A stretch of DNA of 64,000 nt from NCBI GenBank assembly GCA_013368375.1, contig JAACJP010000012.1, forward strand, positions 248,001-312,000. Reading direction: 5' to 3'. This document shows positions 10,127 to 18,825 of the stretch, one piece after another. The stretch is from Tricholomella constricta. Its lineage: Eukaryota > Basidiomycota > Agaricomycetes > Agaricales > Lyophyllaceae. The notes below the pieces were generated by a model. The model had not been told where the DNA came from, made no database searches, and was given only the letters and a program-made list of their open reading frames with translations. A program made the translations under genes and the position numbers. Numbering within the stretch: the first letter of the stretch is position 1; every line of letters starts with the position of its first letter.

Positions 10127-12999
10127 TCTTCTGTCTTGTGATGGAATTCGAAGATGTCGTCGCCGATGAGGTAGGTGGCTCTGCCCATGGCGTTTGCTGT
10201 TGGGCAGTCGCGCATCCAGTGTTCCAGGTCACCGCATAGGATGCAGGCCTTGTCTCGAATTCGTTGTTGCTTTACGTCTTCGTCGATCTTCACCCAGGGG
10301 CGTGTTGACTTCTTGAACCCGAAGTTGTTGGCTTGTAGGGCCTCCTCGTCGTCCCATGCGATTTCCTGGTCTTGCGCCTTACCTTCCCTACCTGAGTCCG
10401 GGTCCTGATCATGACTTTCGGCGTTCAAGCGTGCGTTCCTGTTCCCTTGAGCCGTTTGCGGCGTCGTGCGGCTTGCGGGTCCGGCCGAAGGTCCCATCGG
10501 AGGTCGTGCGGAGGTGTTGGGGGTGTTCGCGTTATTCGCCCAGAGGGGTTTGTAGGACTCTGGATTTTCTATGCGATGTTCCCAGTACCTCCGATCGATT
10601 TGAGTGACCAGATCTCGGTAACCTTCGTAGGTTTCGGGGCTTGGTGCGATGGCCAGGACGTTGAGGATTCGCGGGGGGAGCGCTTTCCGGAGTGTGAACT
10701 GCAGCGCTACCCAGTTCCAACCTGTTTCGTACGCTTCTTGTTCGAACTTGACGATGAATGCTGTGAACTTTTCCCAGTCCTTCATTTTCAGTCGCGAAAT
10801 GTTGTTCTCGGCTTCCACTCTCGAGTTCGGTATTCCGAAGCGTGATCCTAGTTCGTGTACGAATCCTTCCCAATTCGTGAACATTGGGTGTTGGGGGTTG
10901 TACGTGAGTTGCAGTCGAAAGTAGTCCATAGCTCCGTCCTTTAAGTAGGAGCTCGCGAATGACACCTTCAGGTGGTCCTGTTCGTAGGTGATCGCCTTGG
11001 CTTGAAACGTTACTAGGCATTCCGTGACGAAGGTCTTCCATCTCCTCGGTTCTTTTCCCGTGAAGGGGTCCGGTTTCCTGATGTCGATCTTCGATTCCAG
11101 GTTTAGGAGGTGCCGATACTGTTCCGGGGTCAAGTTTTGGTTTGGGCCTAAGAATTGTTGCGGTGGAGGTGGGGGTCGTTGGGGGTTTGCGAAGTGGCCT
11201 CCCCCTTGGTTTCCGGGCGGGCCTCCTCCTCCTCCTCCTCCGTGACCTCCCCCTCCCCATCCTGGGCCTCCTCCTCCCCATCCCGGACCTCCGGGGCCTC
11301 CAGGGCCTCCTGGTCCTTGTGGTGGTCCGTATCCTCCGTGACCTCCTCCTCCTCCGGGACCTCCTGTTCCCCCGGGACCTCCCCCGCCTCCACCGGGGCC
11401 TCCCCCTCCTCCTCCGTAACCTCCTCCTCCCCCTCCTGGTCCTCCGGGACCGTTTCCCCATTGAGATCCTCTCGGGGTAGGTGGTCCCGAAGATCCCGGA
11501 GGTGGTTGGGGCTGTGGAGGTGGTCCGTTGTACTGAGGGATTGGTCGTCCGCCGGGTATTGGTGGGGCTGGTCCGCGGTTGTAGTCAGTTCTGTATTGTT
11601 CGAACTGGGGGAACTGTTGTTGGGTCCCTTGCCTTCCTTCGAGGATGTTCACATTTTGACCGGGGCTGGGGTCCGCTCCGAGTCCCCGTCGTTCTCTTGG
11701 GGAGATGGGACGTGGGCCTTGCGGTGACCTCCTGTTCTGAGTCGCCAGGTGAGGTGGTGTTTGGCGCCAGTCTTCTCGTGCCCTAGGGGGTGCTCCCTCT
11801 CTTCTTTCCGAGTTTTCTTCGCGTAGTTCGTAGCTGTGGGCGTACGACAGTGGCGTTGGGATTCCCCGTTCCGACGGAGGTAGGGGAATGTTCTCAGGTT
11901 CCCTCGGAGGTACTCCTTCTTGGTTTGCGAAGGTCCCCTGTGGGCCCTGAAAACCCGAATTTGGCCTGGAAAACGGTCCTTCGACAGGGGGGTTCTCTTC
12001 GGGGATTCTTTGTAAGTTGTGGGCTCCCCAGAACCCGAACGTCGGAGCTCTTCGAGCGTCTGCCCCTGGTGTGACGGTGGGTTCGAACCCTTCTTGGCTG
12101 GGGGGAGCGTTCCCTTGGTTCATCCTCCTGAGTAGAGCCGAAGCTGTCTGCGTATTGACCGTGCTTGTCGCTCGTGGAGGTTCTTCGAATCTAGTTTCGA
12201 TTCTGGAGGGAACGGGCTCCTGAATTGGCATGTGGAAGGAACGTCCCGCGCTTTGGGGGTCGGAGAATCTTCTTCCCTCGTTGGACGTCTGGATTTCTCC
12301 AGCCAGAGCGCGTAACCTTCTTTCGTTTCCCCCCATTTGTAGCAACACCGTCAGTTGTGGGGGTAATCGATGGGCTTCGTGCAGTTGCATGGTCGACAAC
12401 ACGAGGTTGGCCCATTGTTCCGGTGTTCGGGGTTGATGATCCATCCCCATGGTTTCGACTAGGAGCTCGTGCGCTTGTCGTGAAAACTCTTCTCGCGTCA
12501 TGCGGAGTTCGTAGAGTATCCTTTCGTGGTCTGAACCGTGTAGAAAGGGGTTTTGTTGACGAGCGAACTGTCCCTGTCCCTCCTCTCGTGCCCTATCCCT
12601 CCTCTGGAACATCTCCGGGTGCCTCAACCTTTCGTAGTACGATCCGGGAGTCTGGTTACTTGAAAGCGGAGGTCCGGAGGTCGTTGCGGATGGTGGTAAG
12701 GGGGGATAGTTGGGGGTGGCGAGTTGGTAAGAGGGGTTGAATACGTTTGAGGGGGTTCGGGGTAGGGGTCGTCGTGGGTCCTGACTGACTGAGGAAAAAT
12801 CCCCCTCATGTTGGCCAGGTTGGAAGATCTGGTGTTCCAACCTGGACCTGTTGGATCTGAAAGTCCCTTGCATCGGAGGTCCTGTTGAGGCAGGGGAAGT
12901 TTCGAAAGGTGGTGGTGAAGGTCTCCTTTGAGTGAAGGAAGGACCTTCGAAGTTTTGATAGCGGATGGTTGTGTTGGGCTCCACTATCGTCGAGGACAT
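10087..12999 (-). CDS. gag: Gypsy Gag polyprotein (970 aa)
   Basis: The chosen start is the ATG 30 bases inside the 5' LTR (MSSTIVEPNTT). The open frame upstream runs through the LTR and is not used. A long disordered Pro/Ser/Arg-rich half is followed by a strikingly Gly/Pro-rich tract (roughly 11190-11520). Then comes the Ty3-type capsid region (LNLESKIDIRKPDPFTG, GREPRRW-like, SSYLKDGAMDYF, WEGFVHELGSRFG) and a single CCHC zinc knuckle CILCGDLEHWMRDC near the end. Gag packages the element's RNA in virus-like particles. At 970 residues it is much longer than most fungal gypsy Gags, mainly because of the N-terminal disordered region. Confidence 0.88.
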   Translation of the reverse strand: MSSTIVEPNTTIRYQNFEGPSFTQRRPSPPPFETSPASTGPPMQGTFRSNRSRLEHQIFQPGQHEGDFSSVSQDPRRPLPRTPSNVFNPSYQLATPNYPPLPPSATTSGPPLSSNQTPGSYYERLRHPEMFQRRDRAREEGQGQFARQQNPFLHGSDHERILYELRMTREEFSRQAHELLVETMGMDHQPRTPEQWANLVLSTMQLHEAHRLPPQLTVLLQMGGNERRLRALAGEIQTSNEGRRFSDPQSAGRSFHMPIQEPVPSRIETRFEEPPRATSTVNTQTASALLRRMNQGNAPPSQEGFEPTVTPGADARRAPTFGFWGAHNLQRIPEENPPVEGPFSRPNSGFQGPQGTFANQEGVPPREPENIPLPPSERGIPTPLSYAHSYELREENSERREGAPPRAREDWRQTPPHLATQNRRSPQGPRPISPRERRGLGADPSPGQNVNILEGRQGTQQQFPQFEQYRTDYNRGPAPPIPGGRPIPQYNGPPPQPQPPPGSSGPPTPRGSQWGNGPGGPGGGGGGYGGGGGGPGGGGGGPGGTGGPGGGGGHGGYGPPQGPGGPGGPGGPGWGGGGPGWGGGGHGGGGGGGPPGNQGGGHFANPQRPPPPPQQFLGPNQNLTPEQYRHLLNLESKIDIRKPDPFTGKEPRRWKTFVTECLVTFQAKAITYEQDHLKVSFASSYLKDGAMDYFRLQLTYNPQHPMFTNWEGFVHELGSRFGIPNSRVEAENNISRLKMKDWEKFTAFIVKFEQEAYETGWNWVALQFTLRKALPPRILNVLAIAPSPETYEGYRDLVTQIDRRYWEHRIENPESYKPLWANNANTPNTSARPPMGPSAGPASRTTPQTAQGNRNARLNAESHDQDPDSGREGKAQDQEIAWDDEEALQANNFGFKKSTRPWVKIDEDVKQQRIRDKACILCGDLEHWMRDCPTANAMGRATYLIGDDIFEFHHKTEEGNAGAIQDLPGL

Positions 13000-13028
13000 G
13001 TCCGGTGGGTGGGATGACCTCGATATTA

Positions 13029-13387
13029 TGTTAGGACTCTGTGTAGCACGCCGGTTACAGAAGTGTTCTGGAACCACCGAAGCGGACAGGCCTGACGTTC
13101 GTTGAGGAAGACGGCCTTCGAATAGGATATCCGGAGGTCGTGAGCGTCGACGAAGGCGTTCACGAGAGCGTTTACGAGAACGTGTGAAGCTCAAGAGATA
13201 CGAGTGAAAGAAACAGAATAGATTGAGAGTGGAAAAGAAACCGAGAACAGAGACTAGTCGTAACAATAAGCAATATCGAGGTAAGGTGTCAAAGAAGAAA
13301 GTGGTGTCATATATGTACCGCGGACGTGCGTGGGAAAGCGTAGAAGGTGGGTAGTTTAGGGGTGGTCGATTAGGGACGGTCGTGACA
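13029..13387 (-). repeat. 5' LTR of gypsy element
   Basis: This 359-bp TGTTAGG...CGTGACA repeat matches the left LTR by eye. For the minus-strand element it is the 5' LTR and supplies the promoter. Gag begins 29 bases past its inner edge. No obvious TGG-type tRNA primer site follows it. Confidence 0.9.
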
Positions 13388-13392
13388 CTGCC
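13388..13392. repeat. Target site duplication CTGCC (right copy)
   Basis: It matches 2772-2776 on the other side of the gypsy element. Confidence 0.85.
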
Positions 13393-13765
13393 CCTCTCTT
13401 CGGGCAGATCCTTTCCGGACAGCTCCGCGAAGTCGGGTGATCGCACCTCTTCCCGCAAGGGTGAGAGTCGCTCTACCCGTAACAGTGATCGGTCCAGACC
13501 ATATTCAGCAGGCCGCGAGCGCGACTCTCGTACCGTCATCTGCATGTATTGTGGATCCCCCGACCACAAATTCCGTTCCTGCCCGGGTCCCGGCAAGTTC
13601 CTCTCCAAAGGGCCTGATGGGAAGTGGTCCGGCACCAACGGCCGCGCTTACTGCTACAGTTTCAACGGACCTTCCTCCTGTCCCAGGGGCGACACTTGTC
13701 CCCACGCGCACCACTGCTCCCTGTGCGGCCTTGTTGCACACGGTGCGCAACGATGCGCTGCGTGA
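13393..13765 (+). CDS. Ngaro Gag-like protein, 3' part with three zinc motifs
   Basis: This continues the reading frame of 474-2776 once the gypsy element is removed. It encodes the C-terminal 124 residues. A CCHC knuckle (CMYCGSPDHKFRSC) comes first, then a C-x7-C-x5-C-x3-H finger (CYSFNGPSSC...CPHAH), then a second knuckle (CSLCGLVAHGAQRC), and the stop follows within four codons. The zinc motifs suggest RNA binding during particle assembly. It overlaps the start of the RT frame, which is one base ahead. Confidence 0.75.
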
Positions 13766-13814
13766 GCTTCACTTTCCGGTCTCCACTCCACTCAAACATG
13801 ATCGCTGGACGGCG

Positions 13815-15425
13815 ATGCTTGAGGAGACTGGAGGCCTCGCCCAATTTGCGGAGGTTCCGATTGGCCTTCGCGAAGGATTCCGCCTGGGGCTGGAAGACTT
13901 CCCACTCGACTGTACCTTTTCTCCCCCCAACCACTATTGCACACCTGAACACCATGCATTCGTCACGCAGAAGTATGCGGACGAAATCCGCCTCGGTAGA
14001 GTCTCCCCTGGATACCCCCCTTCCCTAGCTACACAACTTTTCGGCTTTTATCGTACAGCTCCACTCAACGTAATTGAAAGCGCGTCGGGTAAACTTCGCA
14101 TCACCGTCGATCATTCCTTTCCCCGAAATAATCCCCTTGTACCGTCTGTTAATTCCGTAATTGATTCCGCGCGTTTCCAATGCTCCTGGGGGACCTTCAG
14201 TGTATGTTACCTCCTCGTCGCTGACGCCCCGCCTGGTACCGAGGCTTCCGTTTTTGACGTCGATGCTGCATTCCGTAACATCCCTACGCATCCCCTGGAC
14301 CGTACAGCCACTGCTATCTGCATCAACGGCCTCGTCCATCTCGACGGCCGCCTTAACTTCGGTATTTGCCCTGCGCCCGGCATCTTCGGCCTCGTTGCGG
14401 ATGCTATTGTTTGGATCTTTCTCCACAAGGGTATAGACGCGGTGATCAAGTGGGTCGATGATTTTATTTTCTTTCGCTACCCTCGCGGTAACCGGCCGGA
14501 CGGCTCTCCTGTGTTCACATACGGCGAGTCCCTGATTTGGTCGATCGCGGAATACTTAGGCTGGCCTTGGGCCCCCGATAAGTTCGCTCCCTTCTCCACC
14601 TCATTCACATACATCGGTTTCCACTGGTCCCTTGTCGACAAGACGGTCTGTCTCCCCCTTGCCAAACGGGAGAAATATCTCAAGAAAATTGCGGCCTGGT
14701 CTCCACGTGCTCCCGTTTCCCTCCATGATACCGAGTCACTCATCGGAACTCTGAACCACATTACTCTCGTCATTCCTCACGGGCGATCGCATCTCCCCGC
14801 CCTGTATCGTTTCCGTGCGAGCTTCCCTCTTTCTTCCCCGCCCTGGCTGCAACACCGCGTCACACCCGCAGTTTCCACCGAGATTGAATGGTGGACCGAC
14901 ACGCTCCGAAACTCTCCCTGCTCTCTGAACATTGCGCGCCCCCCCGAGCCTCTTGATATTCCCATTCTCGTCGACGCTTCCACTTCATGGGGCATCGGTT
15001 TCCTCCTGAACGGAAAGTGGCTAGCCTGGAAGCTGTTACCGGGATGGAAAGCCGACGGCAGAGATATTGGTTGGGGTGAAATGGTCGCCGTTGACTTAGC
15101 TTTGCGTGCTATCATCGCTGCCGGTTTTACGAACTGTCACCTTGTTGTGCGCTCCGACAATGCTGGTGTGGTTGGTGCCCTCGCGGCAGGTCGGTCCCGT
15201 AACTCCCAACAAAACACCGTTCTTCGCCAAATTGTGTCGAATTTTCAATGTCACAATCTATGGCTTACTCTTGCGTGGATCTCGACCAAGGAGAACCTTG
15301 CAGACGGTCCGTCCCGGGGCATCTTTCCCTCCCGTTCCCTCCTCTTTCCTCATCCACCGGCAGTCCCTAGTTATTTAAAGCCTTTCGTTTCCCCTTCTGT
15401 TGCATATCACGATCTTCCCGTTTAG
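13815..15425 (+). CDS. Ngaro reverse transcriptase-RNase H
   Basis: The frame is open from 13437, overlapping the end of gag in the +1 frame, and the first ATG is at 13815. Translation may therefore depend on frameshifting or reinitiation. RT motifs are of the DIRS/Ngaro type: VDHSFPRNNPLVPSVNS, FDVDAAFRNIP, GICPAPGIFG, and the catalytic box KWVDDFIFF with two Asp. RNase H follows with PILVDASTSWGIGF, WGEMVAVDLAL and VRSDNAGVVGAL, giving the D-E-D set, and it ends with a tether-like WISTKENLADGPSRG. The product copies element RNA into DNA for the recombinase. No stop or frameshift is visible within it. Confidence 0.88.
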   Translation: MLEETGGLAQFAEVPIGLREGFRLGLEDFPLDCTFSPPNHYCTPEHHAFVTQKYADEIRLGRVSPGYPPSLATQLFGFYRTAPLNVIESASGKLRITVDHSFPRNNPLVPSVNSVIDSARFQCSWGTFSVCYLLVADAPPGTEASVFDVDAAFRNIPTHPLDRTATAICINGLVHLDGRLNFGICPAPGIFGLVADAIVWIFLHKGIDAVIKWVDDFIFFRYPRGNRPDGSPVFTYGESLIWSIAEYLGWPWAPDKFAPFSTSFTYIGFHWSLVDKTVCLPLAKREKYLKKIAAWSPRAPVSLHDTESLIGTLNHITLVIPHGRSHLPALYRFRASFPLSSPPWLQHRVTPAVSTEIEWWTDTLRNSPCSLNIARPPEPLDIPILVDASTSWGIGFLLNGKWLAWKLLPGWKADGRDIGWGEMVAVDLALRAIIAAGFTNCHLVVRSDNAGVVGALAAGRSRNSQQNTVLRQIVSNFQCHNLWLTLAWISTKENLADGPSRGIFPSRSLLFPHPPAVPSYLKPFVSPSVAYHDLPV

Positions 15426-15496
15426 TTGGGTTTGGGACCTGTACGACGTTACCTGTTGTGTCTATAGGAATTCTATTCCGTTTATTACTCCTGGCC

Positions 15497-16735
15497 ATGT
15501 CCATCAGCCTCCGTGCTTACGAGAATAAATTCACACCACTGCGGCTGACACCGATTCCGTCCTACCGTTCCACTGTAACTACTCTCATGCCTTGCATCCG
15601 CTCTTCACGATGTTTCTACGGCCGTTCTGCGTCTACTGCTGCACGCGACCACCCCCATGTGCCTCATCCTTCGGCCGAGCCTAATAAGCTTCCCCTCTTA
15701 TCTGATTTCGTCCGTTCTGGTTGTAAGCCGCTACCTACCGCTTGGCAGCCGGGCCCCATGGTGCGCGAAAGAATTGATCGAACTATCTCACAAGCGTGGC
15801 GTCCCTCTACCGCAAGCAGGTACGCTTTGGCGGTCTCTCAGTTCACGGACTTCTGCTCCGCTGAGAGCGTCCCTCTCTCATACTGTCTGCCAGCTTCCGA
15901 AGATCTCCTATGTGCGTTCGCCTCTTCCTTGGCAGGCCACAACGCTGGCGCTACCATTCGGAATAAGTGCTCCGCATTGCGCGGCTGGCACATTCAAAAT
16001 AATGTTCCTTGGTTCGGTGGTCTACAGCTTTCGTATACGATAAAAGGTGCCGAAAACATGCGTCCCGCAAACTCTCGCAGGCCCGAGAGGCAAGCAGTCT
16101 CTTCTGAAATGCTCGGAGCGCTTTATTCGAAGCTTGATCTATCCTGCTCCTTCGATATCTGCGTCCTTTTCGTCGCAACCACTTGTTTCTGGGCTCAACT
16201 CCGTTTAGGAGAAATTCTTCCTTCGCGCGAGTCTGCCTTCGTCACGAATGACTTTCCTCGTTGGGAGGACCTTCGGGAACCCAATACTAATGGATCCCGG
16301 GTTCTCCATCTTCCTCGCACGAAGACTGGAGGTTCAAACGGCGAGAACGTGATCGTTACCTGGCAACATCAGTGCGACCCGATCACGGCCCTTTTGCTTC
16401 ATGCGCAAGTCAACGGTTCGGTCAGCTCTCATCATATCGCATCTTACCTATCAAGTCAACATGTTCGTGTTTCACTCACGCGGCGAAAATTCTTGAGCCG
16501 AGTGAACGAAATTCTCGGCGCGTGCTCCTTCGAAAGAATTTCCGGCCACTGCTTCCGAATTGGCGGAACCACGCATCTTCTGCTGGCGGGAGTTCCCCCC
16601 GATATCGTCAAACTCATGGGCCGCTGGTCTTCTGATGCATTCCTCCGGTATTGGAGATCTCTCGAGGTGATCGCACCTCTGCATGCAGAGCTACTTCATC
16701 CCCTCCTCAAGACATCGGGTCACCTTTCGGCTTAA
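15497..16735 (+). CDS. Ngaro tyrosine recombinase
   Basis: The first in-frame ATG is at 15497, and the frame is open 13 codons further upstream. The N-terminal half is a SAM-like core-binding domain (STASRYALAVSQFTDFC...). The catalytic half has the Arg I box (QLRLGEIL), a Lys in a beta-turn region (PRTKTGG), the H-x-x-R box (SGHCFRIGGTTHLL) and the nucleophile Tyr in LRYWRS. All catalytic positions of the family are present, so it should be active. It integrates circular element DNA by recombination instead of using a DDE integrase. This explains the split direct repeats and the lack of a target duplication. Confidence 0.9.
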   Translation: MSISLRAYENKFTPLRLTPIPSYRSTVTTLMPCIRSSRCFYGRSASTAARDHPHVPHPSAEPNKLPLLSDFVRSGCKPLPTAWQPGPMVRERIDRTISQAWRPSTASRYALAVSQFTDFCSAESVPLSYCLPASEDLLCAFASSLAGHNAGATIRNKCSALRGWHIQNNVPWFGGLQLSYTIKGAENMRPANSRRPERQAVSSEMLGALYSKLDLSCSFDICVLFVATTCFWAQLRLGEILPSRESAFVTNDFPRWEDLREPNTNGSRVLHLPRTKTGGSNGENVIVTWQHQCDPITALLLHAQVNGSVSSHHIASYLSSQHVRVSLTRRKFLSRVNEILGACSFERISGHCFRIGGTTHLLLAGVPPDIVKLMGRWSSDAFLRYWRSLEVIAPLHAELLHPLLKTSGHLSA

Positions 16736-16897
16736 GTTCGGGTTCATCATCTCATGGCTCGACGGCTCCTTCGGTGCCCCTGGTTTCGGGTTTTCTTGCC
16801 TGTTCACTCAGACCCCTGCTCACGCCGAAAGGCCGCTGAGTCGCCCATCTTTGCATCGGAGTTTGTACATCTATTCAATACTATTTATTTATCGGAG

Positions 16898-16920
16898 TCA
16901 GAGCGAGGAACAGCACGAAA
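16898..16920 (+). repeat. Ngaro repeat B1
   Basis: This 23-bp unit (starts TCAGAGCGAGG, ends CAGCACGAAA) directly precedes A2 and recurs at 17103-17125. Its last base is shared with the first base of A2. Confidence 0.85.
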
Positions 16921-17092
16921 TGAAGGTCCTCTGAAAGGAGGCACGGGATGAGAGAGGGACACGTTTTGGGCCGTGACGGGCACATGACCCACGTTCCTTG
17001 AATTCTCTCTCCCATCATCTCCTTCACAGACGCGTTCTCGCTGGCACTACACGCGCCATAAGCTGTACATTCCGGAGATCCTTCACTTTTGC
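16920..17092 (+). repeat. Ngaro repeat A2
   Basis: This is the second 173-bp copy of A1 (241-413), with no difference seen by eye. It lies between the B copies. Confidence 0.9.
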
Positions 17093-17102
17093 CCACCCAC
17101 CC

Positions 17103-17125
17103 TCAGAGCGAGGAACAGCACGAAA
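17103..17125 (+). repeat. Ngaro repeat B2 (right end of element)
   Basis: This is the second B copy, ten bases after A2, and is taken as the right terminus. Host sequence resumes at 17126, about 105 bp from the stop codon of the next minus-strand gene, so the element sits in that gene's 3' flank. Confidence 0.8.
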
Positions 17126-17230
17126 ATGATGCTTCCGAATTCGTATTCCAGTCGTGCAGGTTTGATTACGGAGTAAAGTAAAACCACGCACTTGATCGAC
17201 ATGAATGCAGTACCTGACGCCTTGTTTCCT

Positions 17231-17818
17231 CTAATCGTTGCATTCAGCTGATTGCTCTGAACCTGGGACACTTGGGCGCCTGAGTCCCACAGGCACCACA
17301 CATTTCAGAACGTTTGCTCCGGCGACATCCGGGGTGATCACGAGCGATGCGCAGACGAAGGGCAAGTACTTGTCGGGAGTGTTGGGGAAGTCATTGATCC
17401 AAATGCAGGTGTAGGGATCTCGAATATTGCCGCCGGGAAAAGCGTCTTTCATCAGAGCGCGAAGCCCGGCGACGGCGGTCTTGGATATTGGGGTCAGGGT
17501 TTGTTGGAGGCGTCGGATTCTCATTAGAAGTTGACGTGTAGGGAGGGAGGTATGGGCCTTGGTGGCCTTTGATCTTCAGTAGAAGCAACTGCATGAAAAG
17601 TCTCGATGAGGTTAACATTTAAATATCTTGTAAGGCACACGTCGTAAGAGTATCTTGCTCCTTTCAATGGTCGATGCTGGCGCCCTGCGTTTCTGCTCCT
17701 GTTCCTGTTTGACAGCTGCAAGGAGATCCGAGGCCGAAACGTTTGTAACGCCAAGCTTCTGCATTGCGGCTGCAAGCAAATCAACATTTGGGGCTGACTC
17801 CTGAGTGACTTCGCTCAT
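17231..17818 (-). CDS. Unrecognised small protein (about 171 aa)
   Basis: The suggested model is exon 17818-17639 and exon 17566-17231 with a GTGCCT...AAAG intron, giving 172 in-frame codons. The N-terminus (MSEVTQESAPNVDLLAAAMQ) is followed by a helical, charged stretch. The second exon has a compact-looking segment (DPYTCIWINDFPNTPDKYLP). I do not recognise the family. The acceptor is uncertain, because a site nine bases further on also keeps frame. The gene is head-to-head with DENR, 77 bp between start codons. The Ngaro-like element lies just beyond its 3' end. Confidence 0.4.
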
Positions 17819-17895
17819 TGTTGGGCAAATGACGAGGTTGTGAAGGCAAGAGCGAGTGACGATCACGTGTCGGTCGTAATCTCTCTTTTCCCCTC

Positions 17896-18713
17896 ATGCC
17901 ATCCAAGAAGAACCAAACACCAGCCGCACCTGCGCCTGCAGCAGAACAGTCCGAAGGCCCTCCTCCGCCGGACCCGGTACCCCCTGTCCAGCTATTGTAC
18001 TGCTCAGGTTCATCTGGACATCTCGGCAGAATTGATTTCACCGATTAACAACTTTCATGTCCGATTTCTAGTCTGCTCTTTCCCACCTGAGTACTGCGAG
18101 TTTGGGTCCAGCCTGACCCGGTGCAAGGAGTGGCTTAAGGAAAACCATCCTGATCTATTTGACAAGTATTATTCAGATGGTATGTGTGCCATATATCACA
18201 GATTACACGCAGATTTGAGCCCCCACCTCCATAGATGCGCTCACGTCGAAAGTCGGAACGCTAAGCTTGGAGGCGCAAGCTAAACTCGAGGAGGATACGG
18301 CGAAGAAGGAGGCAAAGGCAGTGGCAAAAGCAGACGCTGCCCTGAAGAAGAAGCTTGCATCGCAGGTGCGTCGATACGTCGCTCTCGGTCCTGAGCCATT
18401 TTTATTTTTACTGCTCCTCCGCCAGGTCACGATTAAACGAATAGAGAGGAATAAACGAAAACATGTAACCTCCATCCACGGGCTCGAAGCGTTCGGCGTC
18501 GATCTAAAGAAAGCGGCGAAACAATTCTCCTCCAAGTTCGCAACTGGTTCATCAGTGACGAAGAATCTCCAAGGGCACGATGAGATCGTCGTGCAGGGAG
18601 ATGTCAGTGATGAGATCTTGGAGATGATCGAAGCTGGAGCTGGTGTACTGAAAGGCATTCCCGTGGATAACGTTGAGGTTGTAGAAGAGAAGAAGAAGAA
18701 AGGTGGCGACTAG
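17896..18713 (+). CDS. TMA22: Density-regulated protein DENR/TMA22, translation factor
   Basis: Exons 17896-18007, 18072-18179, 18235-18365 and 18426-18713 give 212 aa. The N-terminus is Pro/Ala-rich. The zinc-ribbon-like motif YCSVCSFPPEYCEF (about 35-48) and RCKEWLKENHPDLF follow, then a charged helix. The C-terminal SUI1 (eIF1-like) domain spans about 120-200 (VTIKRIERNKRKHV, GLEAFGVDLKKAAKQFSSKF, VVQGDV). Motif order and length match yeast Tma22 and human DENR. Family knowledge: it pairs with MCT-1/Tma20 to recycle 40S subunits and support reinitiation in the cytosol. The start is the only Met that precedes the conserved motif in frame. Confidence 0.93.
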
Positions 18714-18825
18714 TTTATTCTATTCATCTTGTACTTGTAGATTTCAGTAAGTGAACAATCTGGTCGTGACAAGAGTTCGTGAAGTAAATAACTGCCCATG
18801 GTTGCATGTGTGCCCTGATATTTGA

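Larger units (their letters stand above)
2777..13387 (-). mobile_element. Ty3/gypsy chromovirus LTR retrotransposon with antisense cargo gene
   Basis: The 10.6-kb element lies on the minus strand. It has LTRs of 359 bp (right, 5') and 377 bp (left, 3') with TG...CA ends, a 5-bp CTGCC duplication, a polypurine tract, gag, and pol in the order protease-protease-RT-RNase H-integrase-chromodomain. RT-before-integrase order and the chromodomain place it among the chromoviruses. The LTRs look identical by eye over 359 bp and all ORFs are open, so it is young and possibly active. It is longer than the usual 5-7 kb because of a long gag and a 2-kb three-exon gene on the opposite strand between pol and the 3' LTR. 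It sits inside the Gag gene of a Ngaro-like element. Confidence 0.95.
241..17125 (+). mobile_element. Ngaro-like tyrosine-recombinase retrotransposon, split by a nested gypsy element
   Basis: The element begins with a 173-bp repeat (A1) and ends in the order B1-A2-B2, the split direct repeat layout known for Ngaro and PAT elements. Inside, in order, are a Gag-like ORF with zinc knuckles, a reverse transcriptase-RNase H ORF, and a tyrosine recombinase ORF. There is no integrase, aspartic protease or methyltransferase, which favours Ngaro over DIRS or PAT. Subtracting the nested gypsy element (2777-13387) and one 5-bp target duplication leaves about 6.27 kb, a normal size for the group. The A copies match base for base by eye, and the RT-RH and recombinase ORFs are open, so the element was probably active recently and was disabled only by the nested insertion. 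Confidence 0.88.

Noticed and set aside
10532..11461. Long Arg- or Glu-rich antisense ORFs over the gypsy gag glycine tract
   Set aside because: They are shadows of the GC-rich Gly/Pro repeat in other frames and have no domains.
13000..13638. Upstream extension of the gypsy Gag frame through the 5' LTR to 13638
   Set aside because: The extra 213 residues translate LTR and Ngaro sequence. The ATG at 12999, just inside the LTR, is the natural start.
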